Source of the DNA: Bradyrhizobium liaoningense
Lineage (GTDB): Bacteria; Pseudomonadota; Alphaproteobacteria; Rhizobiales; Xanthobacteraceae
Direction: 5' to 3'
DNA: 64,000 nt
Assembly (NCBI RefSeq): GCF_018130785.1
Contig: NZ_JAFCJT010000002.1
Location: 372,001-436,000, forward strand
Shown: positions 28,428-39,475 of the stretch, piece by piece
How the letters are laid out: the number at the start of each line of letters is the position of its first letter
How positions within the stretch are numbered: position 1 is the first letter of the stretch
Made by a program: the position numbers and the translations under genes
The notes under the pieces: model-generated
Databases searched by the model: none
What the model was told of the DNA's origin: nothing
What the model saw: the letters and a program-made list of their open reading frames with translations, nothing else

Positions 28428-28685
28428 ATGGGTATGCTCGATCCCGGCCGGTTCCTGGTGTCGTGCTCGCATTGCGACGCATGGCCGATGGCGGCCAACG
28501 TAAAGCGTTCGAGCTGGTCGGCGTCGCCGCACGAGGTCCGCTTCGTATGCGCGCGCTGTCACCGCGAGGAGACCGCCATCATCTCGGCCTCTGGTGAGCT
28601 GACCCCGATCCGGCGCATCGACGCCCCGCCGCGCGACGTCACCGCGGCCTGGGCTCAGGCCCAGCGGCCAAGAGGGCGGGCGTAG
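28428..28685 (+). CDS. Small zinc-ribbon-like protein
   Basis: 85 residues from ATG 28428 (GGAG nine bases upstream). Two CxxC knuckles, VSCSHCDAWP and VCARCHREE, 27 residues apart, look like a zinc ribbon; the remainder is polar. The last codons run into the first copy of a 34-base tandem repeat that contains a GC-rich hairpin. Function unknown; metal or nucleic-acid binding is inferred from the knuckles only. Confidence 0.55.
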   Translation: MGMLDPGRFLVSCSHCDAWPMAANVKRSSWSASPHEVRFVCARCHREETAIISASGELTPIRRIDAPPRDVTAAWAQAQRPRGRA

Positions 28686-28736
28686 CCCGCCCGTCAAACC
28701 ATCAAGAGGGCGGGCGTAGCCAGCCCGTCACAGCAT
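28669..28736. repeat. Two tandem copies of a 34-base unit with a GC hairpin
   Basis: Copies at 28669-28702 and 28703-28736 share CAAGAGGGCGGGCGTAGCC and then GCCCGTCA with a few changes; CAAGAG starts again at 28737. Copy 1 contains a perfect hairpin GGGCGGGC-GTA-GCCCGCCC (28674-28692) that spans the stop codon of the upstream gene and could end its transcript. Confidence 0.75.
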
Positions 28737-28826
28737 CAAGAGCGCCAGCTCTGCGCGGTCCGGTTTTGGAACCCGGCTGACGCCCAAGCGTTTCCGCCCC
28801 GACATCAACGCATCGAGGCCCCGCGA

Positions 28827-29048
28827 ATGATCAGCGAGCATTTCGACACCCGCACCCGGATCAACATGAAGCTGGCGCTGGATCGGGTCTGCCGCAATCG
28901 CCCGGTCGGTGAGGACCATTGCTTCCGCAGGTCCGTTGCCGAAAACATCATCCGCTGCGCGCTCACGGGCCGCACCGGCATCGGCCAGCTCGTCGATGCC
29001 GGTGAGCGGGCGATGATCCGGACACGTTCGGAGACAGGGCCGGCCTGA
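28827..29048 (+). CDS. Small conserved protein of unknown function
   Basis: 73 residues starting ISEHFDTRTRINMKLALDRV, then CRNRPVGEDHCFRRSVAENI and TGRTGIGQLVDAGERAM. Soluble and helical, with no signal peptide. I recall similar 70-80-residue proteins (ISE.FD.RTR.NME.AL..VC) from many Bradyrhizobiaceae, so I take it as real. Function unknown. It lies just upstream of the cobalamin riboswitch and may be its own transcription unit. Confidence 0.65.
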   Translation: MISEHFDTRTRINMKLALDRVCRNRPVGEDHCFRRSVAENIIRCALTGRTGIGQLVDAGERAMIRTRSETGPA

Positions 29049-29129
29049 TCGCGCCGGCTCAATCTCCGGTGTGGTGCTCTGACCGTCATGCAACCGGCCG
29101 ATTGACTCTCCGCTTGCCGGCCCCGTAAA

Positions 29130-29330
29130 TGGTCGGTGACGGTTCTCCTCACGGAGATCAAAAGGGAACGTGGTGCGGGATTTCCCAGAACCGGGATATT
29201 CTCAATGCCACGGCTGCCCCCGCAACTGTAAGCGGTGAATCTTTCGTCCTATGCCACTGGGAATCTCGGTCCTGGGAAGGCGACGCAAGGTAACGACCCG
29301 CGAGCCAGGAGACCTGCCGTCAGCCGTGGT
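29130..29330 (+). promoter_or_regulatory. Cobalamin (AdoCbl) riboswitch
   Basis: Typical B12-element landmarks occur in order: GGTGACGGTTCTCCTCACGG near 29134, GGGAACGTGGTG near 29165, the core GCCACGGCTGCCCCCGCAAC near 29206-29225 followed by TGTAAGCGGTG, then ATGCCACTGGGAA near 29250 and the closing GAGCCAGGAGACCTGCC near 29303-29319. It sits about 120 bases before the TonB-dependent receptor gene and should repress it when adenosylcobalamin is plentiful. Boundaries are approximate. Confidence 0.93.
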
Positions 29331-29449
29331 CACACGCGAAGATGTCGGTCGGGGAGTACAGACATTAGCTTCACCGGAGCAATCCATCGCTCCGCCGTAA
29401 AGCCTCGTTCGCTGTGACGTGCCACTGACGTCATACCGAGGTTACAAGA

Positions 29450-31687
29450 GTGTCCCGTATTGTCTTTGCCGCCAGGCGCTTCTGCGCCGGCCTTGTCGCG
29501 TCCGTTTCCCTCTATTCGCTCGATCTCTCCGTCGCCCACGCGCAGCAGGCCGTTGCCGAGCAACTGCCGCCGGTCGAAGTGACCAAGCCCGACGATCAGA
29601 ACCGTACCCGCGCCAGGGCGACCGGCGACGGCAATACAACGAGGCGCCGCGCGACGCCAAGCGTCGCCCCGAGCCGCAACGGACCCGGCTCATCCAGCTC
29701 GGGCAGTGAGCCGGTCGCCAACACTGGAGGCATTGTCGGGGCTGCCACGACCGTCATCACGGCCGCGGACATCGCCCATGCGCCGTCGCAGACGCTTGCC
29801 GAGATCATCGCGACGCAAGTACCGGGCGCCCAGATCACGACGCTGTATGGCGGGCAGGTCGCGGCCAAGACCAGCGTGGACCTGCGCGGCTTCGGCGCCT
29901 TTGCTACTGCCAATACATTGGTGCTCGTCAACGGCCGGCGCCTGAACGACATCGACATGGCGCAGGTGGACCTCTCCACCATCCCGCTCAATTCCATCGA
30001 GCGTGTCGAGGTCACGCGCGGCAACTCCGGTGCGGTGCTCTATGGGGACAATGCGGTCGGCGGCGTGATCAACATCGTCACCAGGAACGGCGTCGGCGGA
30101 CCGCCCGTGACCGCGCGCATCGAGGCCGGCTTCGGCTCGTTCAACACGAGGCTTGGCAATGTCTCGACATCACTCAATTCCGGTCCGTGGTCGACCTCGT
30201 TCTACGGCAATGCCGTCAGGACCGACGGCTATCGTGACAACAATCGCTATCTCCAGGAAAACGGCGTCGGCAATCTCAATTTCACGACGCCTGACCTGAC
30301 CGCGTTCCTGACCGTGACCGGCGACAATCAGGAACTGCGGCTGCCGGGCGGCCGCACCGTCGATGCCTCGATCGGCCTCGACGAGCTCGCGACCAATCGG
30401 AGGGGGACCAGCACGCCCTTCAACTACGCCAACCAGCAAGGTTTGAGCGCGACAGCGGGCTTCACCAAGACATTGGTCAACGGCGTCGATCTCATCGTCG
30501 ACGGTGGCGTGCGTGACAAGAAGCAGCAGAGCGCGTTCTTCTTCAGTCCGATGCCGGTTCCCGCACTCTTCACGTCGACCTATGTCGATGCCGATCTGAC
30601 GACATGGTCGATCACGCCGCGGCTCAGCGTGAAGAGCCTGCTGTTGGGACTGCCGTCGCAACTGCTGACCGGCATCGACTATTACGATGCGAGCTTTCAG
30701 CAGAACCGCGGCGCCGGGCAGGGGCTCGCTCCCTGGCACAATTACGACCTCAGGCAGCAGACGGTTGCGGGCTATTTTCAACACACATTGAGTGTGGCGC
30801 CGACGGCGGACATCTCCTACGGCGCGAGGGTGCAGAATGTCAGTCTGTCGGCACGTGACAATTTTGACCCGGCAGCGCCGTTCAACACCGACATCGGCGC
30901 GCTCCCGCTCGGCAGCGACGAGACCCAATATGCGCTGCATCTCGGTGCCGAGCATCGCCTCAACGACATGGTCTCGTTGTTCGGCCGCGCTGCGCGCGCG
31001 TTCCGGACGCCCGACGTCGATGAGCGCGTGTCGTCAGGGCCGTCGTTCGATCCCTTCACATTCGCGCCGATCCCGCAAACGCTCCAGCTCAAGACCCAGA
31101 CCTCGCAGGATATCGAGGGCGGGCTGCGCATCAAGGGAGGCGGCCTGCAGTTGCAGAGCAGCCTCTACCTGATGGATCTCGCCAACGAGATCCATTTCAA
31201 CCCGATCCTGTTCTACAACACCAATCTCGATCCGACCCGCCGCTACGGTTCGGAGACCAGTCTGTCCTATCGCGTCAACGATGGGCTGCTGCTGCGTTCC
31301 GGCATGGCCTATACGAGAGCCGTCTTCCGCGAAGGCGTCTGGGCCGGCAACGACGTGCCGCTGGTCTCTCGATACACCGCCAGTGCGGGTGTCACCTGGA
31401 ACATCTGGCAGAACTATGTGGTGCTCGATGCCACCGCGCGCTTCTGGAGCGAGCGTCGCATGGACAACGACCAGGCGGGAGCCCAGAAACAGATCCCGGC
31501 CAATGGCACGATCGACCTCAAGCTCAGCGGCCAGTATGAGCGCTATTTCTGGTCCCTGAGCGTCAACAATGTGCTGAACGCGCTCTACTACGACTATGCG
31601 ATCGCAAGCACTTTTACCGACGGCCGCTTCAGCGCCTATCCGCTGCCTGGCCGCACCTATCTGCTCAAGGCCGGCGCCACGTTCTGA
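29450..31687 (+). CDS. TonB-dependent receptor, probable cobalamin/corrinoid receptor
   Basis: 745 residues from GTG 29450. Signal peptide (FCAGLVASVSLYSLDLSVAHA), a Ser/Arg-rich stretch, then the plug domain (TLAEIIATQVPGAQITTLYG, VDLRGFGAF, NTLVLVNGRRLNDIDMAQVD, NSIERVEVTRGNSGAVLYGD, AVGGVINIVTRNG) and a 22-strand-type barrel ending in Phe (YLLKAGATF). The preceding B12 riboswitch makes a BtuB-like corrinoid role likely, but the sequence alone does not give the ligand, so no symbol is assigned. The small membrane protein downstream is probably co-transcribed. Confidence 0.92.
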   Translation: MSRIVFAARRFCAGLVASVSLYSLDLSVAHAQQAVAEQLPPVEVTKPDDQNRTRARATGDGNTTRRRATPSVAPSRNGPGSSSSGSEPVANTGGIVGAATTVITAADIAHAPSQTLAEIIATQVPGAQITTLYGGQVAAKTSVDLRGFGAFATANTLVLVNGRRLNDIDMAQVDLSTIPLNSIERVEVTRGNSGAVLYGDNAVGGVINIVTRNGVGGPPVTARIEAGFGSFNTRLGNVSTSLNSGPWSTSFYGNAVRTDGYRDNNRYLQENGVGNLNFTTPDLTAFLTVTGDNQELRLPGGRTVDASIGLDELATNRRGTSTPFNYANQQGLSATAGFTKTLVNGVDLIVDGGVRDKKQQSAFFFSPMPVPALFTSTYVDADLTTWSITPRLSVKSLLLGLPSQLLTGIDYYDASFQQNRGAGQGLAPWHNYDLRQQTVAGYFQHTLSVAPTADISYGARVQNVSLSARDNFDPAAPFNTDIGALPLGSDETQYALHLGAEHRLNDMVSLFGRAARAFRTPDVDERVSSGPSFDPFTFAPIPQTLQLKTQTSQDIEGGLRIKGGGLQLQSSLYLMDLANEIHFNPILFYNTNLDPTRRYGSETSLSYRVNDGLLLRSGMAYTRAVFREGVWAGNDVPLVSRYTASAGVTWNIWQNYVVLDATARFWSERRMDNDQAGAQKQIPANGTIDLKLSGQYERYFWSLSVNNVLNALYYDYAIASTFTDGRFSAYPLPGRTYLLKAGATF

Positions 31688-31748
31688 AAGCGATGGGGCA
31701 GTCACAGGCCCACAAATGTACTAGAATTCGAAACGAAGGAGACTATCC

Positions 31749-32333
31749 ATGGCTCTCGACATCCTGCCGTCTCAGGGTGACCGTTTCCGGCTTCATCCGG
31801 TGACGCCGCGTCTTGCGCCCATGTTCGGTTTTGCGCTGCTGACGGTGTCATGCGCGCTTTCAAGTTTTGCGTTCGCCTGTGCCACGCCGTTCGCGGCTTT
31901 CGCCGTCGTCGCCGCCGCGATGCTGCCGCTGCGTCCGGCGCTGCTCGTCGTCACCGGCGCCTGGCTCGTGAACCAGTCCATCGGCTTCGGCGTGCTGCAC
32001 TATCCCGTTGATGGCAGCACCATCGCCTGGGGCTTTGTGATCGGCGCGGCTGTGCTGCTGTCGACGGCGGCGGCATCGACCGTGCTTCGCATGTTGCCGC
32101 AGAGCCGCGCGCTGCTGATGTTGGCCATCGCGCTCGTTGCCGCCTATGCCGCCTACGAGCTCACGCTGCTTGCCGCGACTCCGTTCCTGGGCGGAGAGGG
32201 CGCCTTCACCGCCGCCATCGTCACGCGCATCGGGCTGACCAGCGCCGTGTGGCTCGCCAGCCTCGTCGCTGCCTGCGAGATCGTCCGGCTGATGGCCGAT
32301 CGAGGTAGGATCGCGATGCGCGCCAGACCATAA
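31749..32333 (+). CDS. Small polytopic membrane protein downstream of the B12 receptor
   Basis: 194 residues with about five to six hydrophobic helices (MFGFALLTVSCALSSFAFAC, AAFAVVAAAMLPLRPALLVV, WGFVIGAAVLLSTAAAS, ALLMLAIALVAAYAAYELTL, LTSAVWLASLVAACEIVRLM). Size and topology match the S-components of ECF vitamin transporters. Given the upstream cobalamin riboswitch and receptor, a solitary BtuM-like cobalamin permease is the attractive reading. Cys35 and Cys44 lie near the start; whether one equals the cobalt-binding Cys of BtuM is unknown. No ECF ATPase or T-component gene is adjacent. Confidence 0.75.
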   Translation: MALDILPSQGDRFRLHPVTPRLAPMFGFALLTVSCALSSFAFACATPFAAFAVVAAAMLPLRPALLVVTGAWLVNQSIGFGVLHYPVDGSTIAWGFVIGAAVLLSTAAASTVLRMLPQSRALLMLAIALVAAYAAYELTLLAATPFLGGEGAFTAAIVTRIGLTSAVWLASLVAACEIVRLMADRGRIAMRARP

Positions 32334-32419
32334 GGTGGCGGTCGCGTTGGTACGTAGGCCGCTTGTAGATGCAAAGCGGAGGATCGAGGAATCCTAGAGT
32401 TCGCCTCAGGGTCAAAAAG

Positions 32420-32653
32420 ATGACCACAATCAAGCTCTTGTCGACTGGATTGATCGCGATCGCCATGCTCATGACGTCCGCTGCGGCTCGCGAGTCGCGC
32501 ATCAGAATACGCGCGCCCATCTATATGAAGCTTCCGGCTGAACCGGGCGGCCGTTGGATTATCTGGAACGGCACTCCAATATGGTTCGGTCCATCGGTCC
32601 GGGGCTGGCCCGGCCACCAATGCGACTGGGGCGACAATGCGAAGATTTGCTGA
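32420..32653 (+). CDS. Small secreted protein of unknown function
   Basis: 77 residues from ATG 32420. Signal peptide TTIKLLSTGLIAIAMLMTSA ending near AAA-RES, followed by a short mature part rich in Trp, Pro and Gly (RWIIWNGTPIWFGPSVRGWP) with two cysteines (HQCDWGD, KIC at the end). No family recognised. The signal peptide and even codon use support expression. Confidence 0.6.
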   Translation: MTTIKLLSTGLIAIAMLMTSAAARESRIRIRAPIYMKLPAEPGGRWIIWNGTPIWFGPSVRGWPGHQCDWGDNAKIC

Positions 32654-33126
32654 AGCCGGGCACCGGAAAAAGCTCGGGCGAAATGCGCCGCGAGGACGTG
32701 AAGGTGCGTCTGCGATTTGCAGCGGTGCGGTGCGCACGGGACACGAGAGGGTGGTTGTCGCCGACGAAGGAGAGTGGCACCGACTCACCTAAGTGCGCCT
32801 CGTCATCGAGCCAAAAACCAGGCGCGCCAAGCCTGCATCGCGATCTTGAGTTGTGGATTGTCATCTTCACGAGGTATCTTAGTAAGCCAAGCCGTGTCCT
32901 TCGAGCCACGATTGTGCTGTGTCTGCAACACTCACCTTGGATTAAACCCTTATCTCCGTCCGTTCGCATCAGCGCCGCTTTTTAGCCACACCCGAACATG
33001 AATAAAATCGCTCTAAAGTTTGAAGGGTAGCGGCGGTCTTCGAAGGTCCGGAAATCCCAAGGTCGATTCAAATCTTGGCTGTGATTTTTCGGGTCTGAAA
33101 GGGTTCGCCGGGGAAACTGGTTTGCG
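32654..33126. other. Long intergenic stretch before ilvD, no gene seen
   Basis: 473 bases, locally less GC-rich than the surroundings around 32860-33080. Only short frames without ribosome sites or recognisable products occur on either strand. The last 60 bases must hold the ilvD ribosome site (GGGGAAAC near 33110). The rest may be a gene remnant or an unrecognised leader. Confidence 0.45.
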
Positions 33127-34851
33127 ATGGACGCGAAGACCGACATCAAGCGGAGGCTGCCGAGCCGTCACGTGACGGAAGGCCCCGCGCGCGCGCCGCA
33201 TCGGTCCTACTTCTACGCCATGGGTCTGACCACCGAGCAGATCCACCAGCCCTTCGTCGGCGTCGCCTCCTGCTGGAACGAAGCCGCCCCTTGCAACATC
33301 TCCCTGATGCGCCAGGCCCAGGCGGTGAAGAAGGGCGTGGCATCCGCCGGCGGCACGCCGCGTGAATTCTGCACCATCACCGTCACCGACGGCATCGCCA
33401 TGGGCCATGACGGCATGCGCTCGTCGCTGCCGTCGCGCGAGTGCATCGCCGATTCCGTCGAGCTGACCGTGCGCGGCCACGCCTATGATGCGCTCGTGGG
33501 CCTTGCCGGTTGCGACAAGTCGCTGCCGGGCATGATGATGGCGATGGTCCGCCTCAACGTGCCCTCGATCTTCATTTACGGCGGCTCGATCCTGCCCGGC
33601 AATTTCCGCGGACAGCAGGTCACCGTCCAGGACATGTTCGAGGCGGTCGGCAAGCACTCGGTCGGCGCCATGTCGGACGAGGACCTCGACGAGATCGAGC
33701 GGGTGGCGTGCCCCTCGGCGGGCGCCTGCGGCGCGCAGTTCACCGCCAACACCATGGCGACCGTCTCCGAGGCGATCGGCCTGGCGCTGCCGTACTCGGC
33801 CGGCGCCCCGGCACCGTATGAAATCCGCGACGCTTTCTGCATGACCGCGGGCGAGAAGATCATGGACCTGATCGCCTCCAACCTGCGGCCGCGCGACATC
33901 GTCACCCGCAAGGCATTGGAGAACGCCGCCGCCGTGGTGGCGGCATCCGGCGGCTCGACCAATGCTGCACTGCACCTGCCTGCAATCGCGCACGAGTGCG
34001 GCATCAAGTTCGACCTGTTCGACGTCGCCGAAATCTTCAAAAAGACACCATATGTCGCGGATTTGAAGCCGGGCGGCCGTTATGTCGCCAAAGACATGTT
34101 TGAAGTTGGTGGCATACCGCTTCTGATGAAGACGCTGCTCGACAACGGATTTCTCCACGGCGACTGCATTACGGTCACCGGTCGAACGATCGCCGAAAAC
34201 CTCAAAAGCGTGAAGTGGAATCCGCACCAGGACGTGGTGCACCCGGCAGACAAACCGATCACCGTCACTGGTGGTGTGGTCGGTCTGAAGGGCAATCTGG
34301 CGCCAGAAGGTGCGATCGTGAAAGTCGCGGGAATGTCTAACCTGAGGTTCACCGGTCCGGCGCGATGCTTCGACCGGGAGGAGGACGCCTTCGAGGCCGT
34401 CCAGAACCGGACCTACAGGGAAGGCGAAGTCATCGTGATCCGCTACGAGGGCCCCAAGGGCGGTCCCGGCATGCGGGAAATGCTCCAGACCACTGCGGCG
34501 CTGACCGGCCAAGGCATGGGCGGCAAGATTGCGCTCATCACCGACGGCCGCTTCTCCGGCGCCACCCGCGGCTTCTGCATCGGCCATGTCGGGCCGGAAG
34601 CCGCCATCGGCGGCCCGATCGGGCTGCTCGAGGACGGCGATATCATCGAGATCGACGCGGTCGCCGGCACCCTTAACGTAAAATTGAGCGACCAGGAGCT
34701 CGCGCAGCGCAAGACCAAATGGAGCGCTCGCGCGACTAACCACACGTCGGGTGCGCTCTGGAAATATGCTCAGCAGGTTGGACCAGCGGTCGGTGGGGCA
34801 GTGACCCATCCGGGCGGCGCGCACGAGAAACAGTGCTATGCGGATATCTAG
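33127..34851 (+). CDS. ilvD: Dihydroxy-acid dehydratase
   Basis: 574 residues, usual for the shorter IlvD form. It dehydrates 2,3-dihydroxy-3-methylbutanoate (or -pentanoate) to the 2-oxo acid in valine, isoleucine and leucine synthesis. Iron-sulphur ligands are visible as Cys56 (AAPCNISL), Cys129 (LAGCDKS) and Cys201 (SAGACGAQFTANTM), with the C-terminal TDGRFSGATRGFCIGHV. Related sugar-acid dehydratases share the fold, but the length and PCN/GCDKS/ACGAQFTANTM set fit IlvD. Codon use between about 34020 and 34350 is visibly less GC3-biased than the rest. Confidence 0.93.
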   Translation: MDAKTDIKRRLPSRHVTEGPARAPHRSYFYAMGLTTEQIHQPFVGVASCWNEAAPCNISLMRQAQAVKKGVASAGGTPREFCTITVTDGIAMGHDGMRSSLPSRECIADSVELTVRGHAYDALVGLAGCDKSLPGMMMAMVRLNVPSIFIYGGSILPGNFRGQQVTVQDMFEAVGKHSVGAMSDEDLDEIERVACPSAGACGAQFTANTMATVSEAIGLALPYSAGAPAPYEIRDAFCMTAGEKIMDLIASNLRPRDIVTRKALENAAAVVAASGGSTNAALHLPAIAHECGIKFDLFDVAEIFKKTPYVADLKPGGRYVAKDMFEVGGIPLLMKTLLDNGFLHGDCITVTGRTIAENLKSVKWNPHQDVVHPADKPITVTGGVVGLKGNLAPEGAIVKVAGMSNLRFTGPARCFDREEDAFEAVQNRTYREGEVIVIRYEGPKGGPGMREMLQTTAALTGQGMGGKIALITDGRFSGATRGFCIGHVGPEAAIGGPIGLLEDGDIIEIDAVAGTLNVKLSDQELAQRKTKWSARATNHTSGALWKYAQQVGPAVGGAVTHPGGAHEKQCYADI

Positions 34852-35668
34852 GCGTGCCATAGTTGCGTTTGTGTTGGGGGCCGGGGTGCTGGCCGCGCCG
34901 GCGCTCGCCTTTGACGGCTCGGCCAGCAAGGATGCGGCCCTTCCGGTCGTGACCACCTTGCCGGGCGCCGCGGGTGCCGTGCGCAGCAAGGTGGCGGCAC
35001 CGGCCACCACGCCCCAGGAAACCTCGCTCAGCGCCCTGCAATACGCCGCCGAAGGCGGTCACCCGGGCGCTCAGTTCAAGCTCGGCCGCATGTATGCGAA
35101 CGGCGACGGCGTCGCCCAAGACGATGTGCGCGCCTTCGAATATTTCAGCCGTATCGCCAATGCGCATGCCGAGGACAGCCCGTCGGCGCCGCAGGCGCAG
35201 GTCGTGGCCAACGCCTTCGTTGCGCTCGGCCGCTACTATCTGAGCGGTATCCCGAACTCGAAGATCAAGCCGGATCAGGACCGGGCGCGGGAGATGTTCT
35301 CCTATGCGGCCTCCTATTTCGGCAATGCGGATGCGCAGTACGATCTCGCCCGGCTGTATCTGAAGACCCCGGACGCCTCGCGGGAGGATTTCCGCTATGG
35401 CGCGCGCTGGCTCGGCCTTGCCGCCCAGAAGGGCCAGCACGAGGCGCAGGCGCTGCTCGGCCAGATGCTGTTCAATGGCGACCGCCTGCCGCGGCAGGCT
35501 GCGCGCGGCCTGATGTGGCTGACGCTGGCGCGTGACAGCGCCGGTATCGAGGAAACCTGGATCAAGGAAAGCTACAACCGCGCTTTCGCCAAGGCCTCGG
35601 ACGACGACCGCGCCATGTGCCTGCAAATGCTGGAGCAGTGGGTGCAGGGCGTTCAGGGCCGCCGGTAG
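34838..35668 (+). CDS. Periplasmic Sel1-repeat protein, ExoR-like
   Basis: 276 residues; its ATG lies inside the end of ilvD, a 14-base overlap. Signal peptide (RAIVAFVLGAGVLAAPALAF) followed by Sel1/TPR-like repeats (ALQYAAEGGHPGAQFKLGRM, NAFVALGRYYLSGI, ARWLGLAAQKGQHEAQALLG). Size, signal peptide and repeat order match ExoR of rhizobia, the periplasmic repressor of the ExoS-ChvI two-component system controlling exopolysaccharide and motility; the neighbouring xth gene is also, to my recollection, an exoR neighbour. Orthology is probable but unproven, since exoS/chvI are not in the window. Confidence 0.82.
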   Translation: MRISRRAIVAFVLGAGVLAAPALAFDGSASKDAALPVVTTLPGAAGAVRSKVAAPATTPQETSLSALQYAAEGGHPGAQFKLGRMYANGDGVAQDDVRAFEYFSRIANAHAEDSPSAPQAQVVANAFVALGRYYLSGIPNSKIKPDQDRAREMFSYAASYFGNADAQYDLARLYLKTPDASREDFRYGARWLGLAAQKGQHEAQALLGQMLFNGDRLPRQAARGLMWLTLARDSAGIEETWIKESYNRAFAKASDDDRAMCLQMLEQWVQGVQGRR

Positions 35669-35698
35669 GAGGTACTCCTGCCGGGTAGGTCAGCCCGC

Positions 35699-35717
35699 GG
35701 CTGCGCGAAGCGCAGCC
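35699..35717. terminator. Hairpin between convergent genes
   Basis: GGCTGCGC-GAA-GCGCAGCC is a perfect 8-bp stem with a 3-base loop in the 83-base gap between the exoR-like gene and the convergent xth gene. No T-run; it may serve as a bidirectional end signal. Confidence 0.4.
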
Positions 35718-35751
35718 CACCGGTCCCAACCCAGCACCCCCTCGCACCAGC

Positions 35752-36549
35752 TCAAGCCGCCTCCAGATCCAGATCGGCCCATACCGGTACGTGGTCCGAC
35801 GGCTTCTCCCAAGCCCGCACATAGCTGTCGATGCCGACATTGGCGAGCCGGTCGCTGGCCTGCGGCGACAGCAGCAAATGGTCGATCCTCAAGCCATGGT
35901 TCTTCTGCCAGGCACCGGCCTGGTAGTCCCAGAAGGTGTAGAGCCCGGGCTCGTCGGTGACCGCGCGCAGGGCGTCGGTGAGGCCGAGGCCGAGCAGAGA
36001 TTGAAAGCTCTCCCGCGTCTCGGCCTTGAACAGGGCGTCCTCGGTCCAGGCGGCGGGATTATGGACGTCGCGGGCGTGCGGGATGACGTTGAAGTCGCCG
36101 GCGAGGATCAGCGGCTCCTCCGTCTTGAGACGCTCCTTCGAGTACTCAAGAAGCCGCGACATCCATTTGAGCTTGTAGGGATATTTGTCGGTCCCGACCG
36201 GATTGCCGTTGGGCAGGTACAGGCAGGCGATGCGCAGCACCCCGGACTTGAGCGTCACCACGCCCTCGAGGAAGCGGGCATGAGCGTCCTCGTCGTCGCC
36301 GGCGAGCCCCGACTTGGTCTCGTCGAAGCGGAGCCTTGAGAGCAGCGCGACGCCGTTGAACGTCTTCTGACCGTGGGTGACCACGTTGTAGCCCAGCGCC
36401 TCGATCTCCAGCCGCGGGAAGGCCTCGTCGATGCATTTGATCTCCTGGAGGCAGACGATGTCCGGCTGGCACTCCTTCAGCCAGGTCAGCAGGAGATCGA
36501 TCCGCTGCCGGACCGAGTTCACGTTCCAGGTGGCTACTCTGATGGGCAT
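35752..36549 (-). CDS. xthA: Exodeoxyribonuclease III family AP endonuclease
   Basis: 265 residues, normal for the family. It cleaves DNA at abasic sites and removes 3'-blocking groups in base-excision repair. Visible are RVATWNVNSVRQRID at the start, the catalytic Glu in VCLQEIKC, the YLPNGNP loop, LILAGDFNVIP and the C-terminal RIDHLLLS and PSDHVPVWADL with the catalytic Asp-His. The start is ATG 36549, because the fold begins at once; an upstream ATG at 36627 only adds unrelated residues. Confidence 0.95.
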   Translation of the reverse strand: MPIRVATWNVNSVRQRIDLLLTWLKECQPDIVCLQEIKCIDEAFPRLEIEALGYNVVTHGQKTFNGVALLSRLRFDETKSGLAGDDEDAHARFLEGVVTLKSGVLRIACLYLPNGNPVGTDKYPYKLKWMSRLLEYSKERLKTEEPLILAGDFNVIPHARDVHNPAAWTEDALFKAETRESFQSLLGLGLTDALRAVTDEPGLYTFWDYQAGAWQKNHGLRIDHLLLSPQASDRLANVGIDSYVRAWEKPSDHVPVWADLDLEAA

Positions 36550-36683
36550 GTCGGCGGGCTCCAGGCAGGGGCCATGGTTAGAACAAACTGCAAACGCGCC
36601 CGTCAAGGACGCCGCAAAATCTCCCACAAAATTAACCCGGCTTAAGCTGCGCCTGCGCCATTGATGCCGAAAAGGTTTTTCGA

Positions 36684-39014
<2,331 letters not shown>

Positions 39015-39020
39015 AGCGCT

Positions 39021-39350
39021 TCAGATCGAGAAGCTGGTCCCGCAGCCGCAGGACGCCGTCGCATTGGGATTGTTGACGCGGAACGAGGCGCCGATCAGAT
39101 CGTCGACGAAATCGACCTGCGAGCCCGCCAGGAATGGCTGGGAGGCGGAATCGACCAGCACAACCGCATTCTCCTGCTCGATCACGAGATCGTCGTCGGT
39201 GCGGTCGCGGTCGATGTCGAACTTGTACTGGAAGCCCGAGCAGCCGCCGCCCTCGACGGAGATGCGCAGCATCGCGCCAGAACCTTCGCCCTTGAGGATC
39301 TCCCCAATGCGGCGTGCGGCGCGGTCACTGATGGTCACGTCAGTCGTCAT
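39021..39350 (-). CDS. erpA: Iron-sulphur cluster insertion protein, A-type (ErpA/IscA)
   Basis: 109 residues. The three cluster-ligand cysteines are Cys37 (EGGGCSGFQYKF), Cys101 and Cys103 (TASCGCGTSF). It delivers [Fe-S] clusters to apo-enzymes. The ATG at 39350 is chosen because GGAG lies seven bases upstream and family members begin close to the TISDRAARRI strand; longer frames from 39380 or 39437 lack that. Position beside dgt and argS is standard for Rhizobiales. Confidence 0.93.
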   Translation of the reverse strand: MTTDVTISDRAARRIGEILKGEGSGAMLRISVEGGGCSGFQYKFDIDRDRTDDDLVIEQENAVVLVDSASQPFLAGSQVDFVDDLIGASFRVNNPNATASCGCGTSFSI

Positions 39351-39475
39351 AGCTCGTCTCCGGTCGTCGTCCGCGGTCATACCAGATTCACTTGCCCAAT
39401 TCATTTGGTATCCCGCGTCCGGCATAGTTAAGTGCAAGGATACGCAGAATCAAATGGATAGGGACTAAATTCGTC

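Noticed and set aside
32559..33001. Overlapping frames of 94-143 codons in the gap before ilvD
   Set aside because: Several frames on both strands compete, none has a good ribosome site, and products look random.
33013..35010. 665-codon open frame on the minus strand opposite ilvD
   Set aside because: Arg/His/Gly-rich product without any recognisable fold; it is the usual open antisense frame produced by strong GC3 bias over a well-identified gene.
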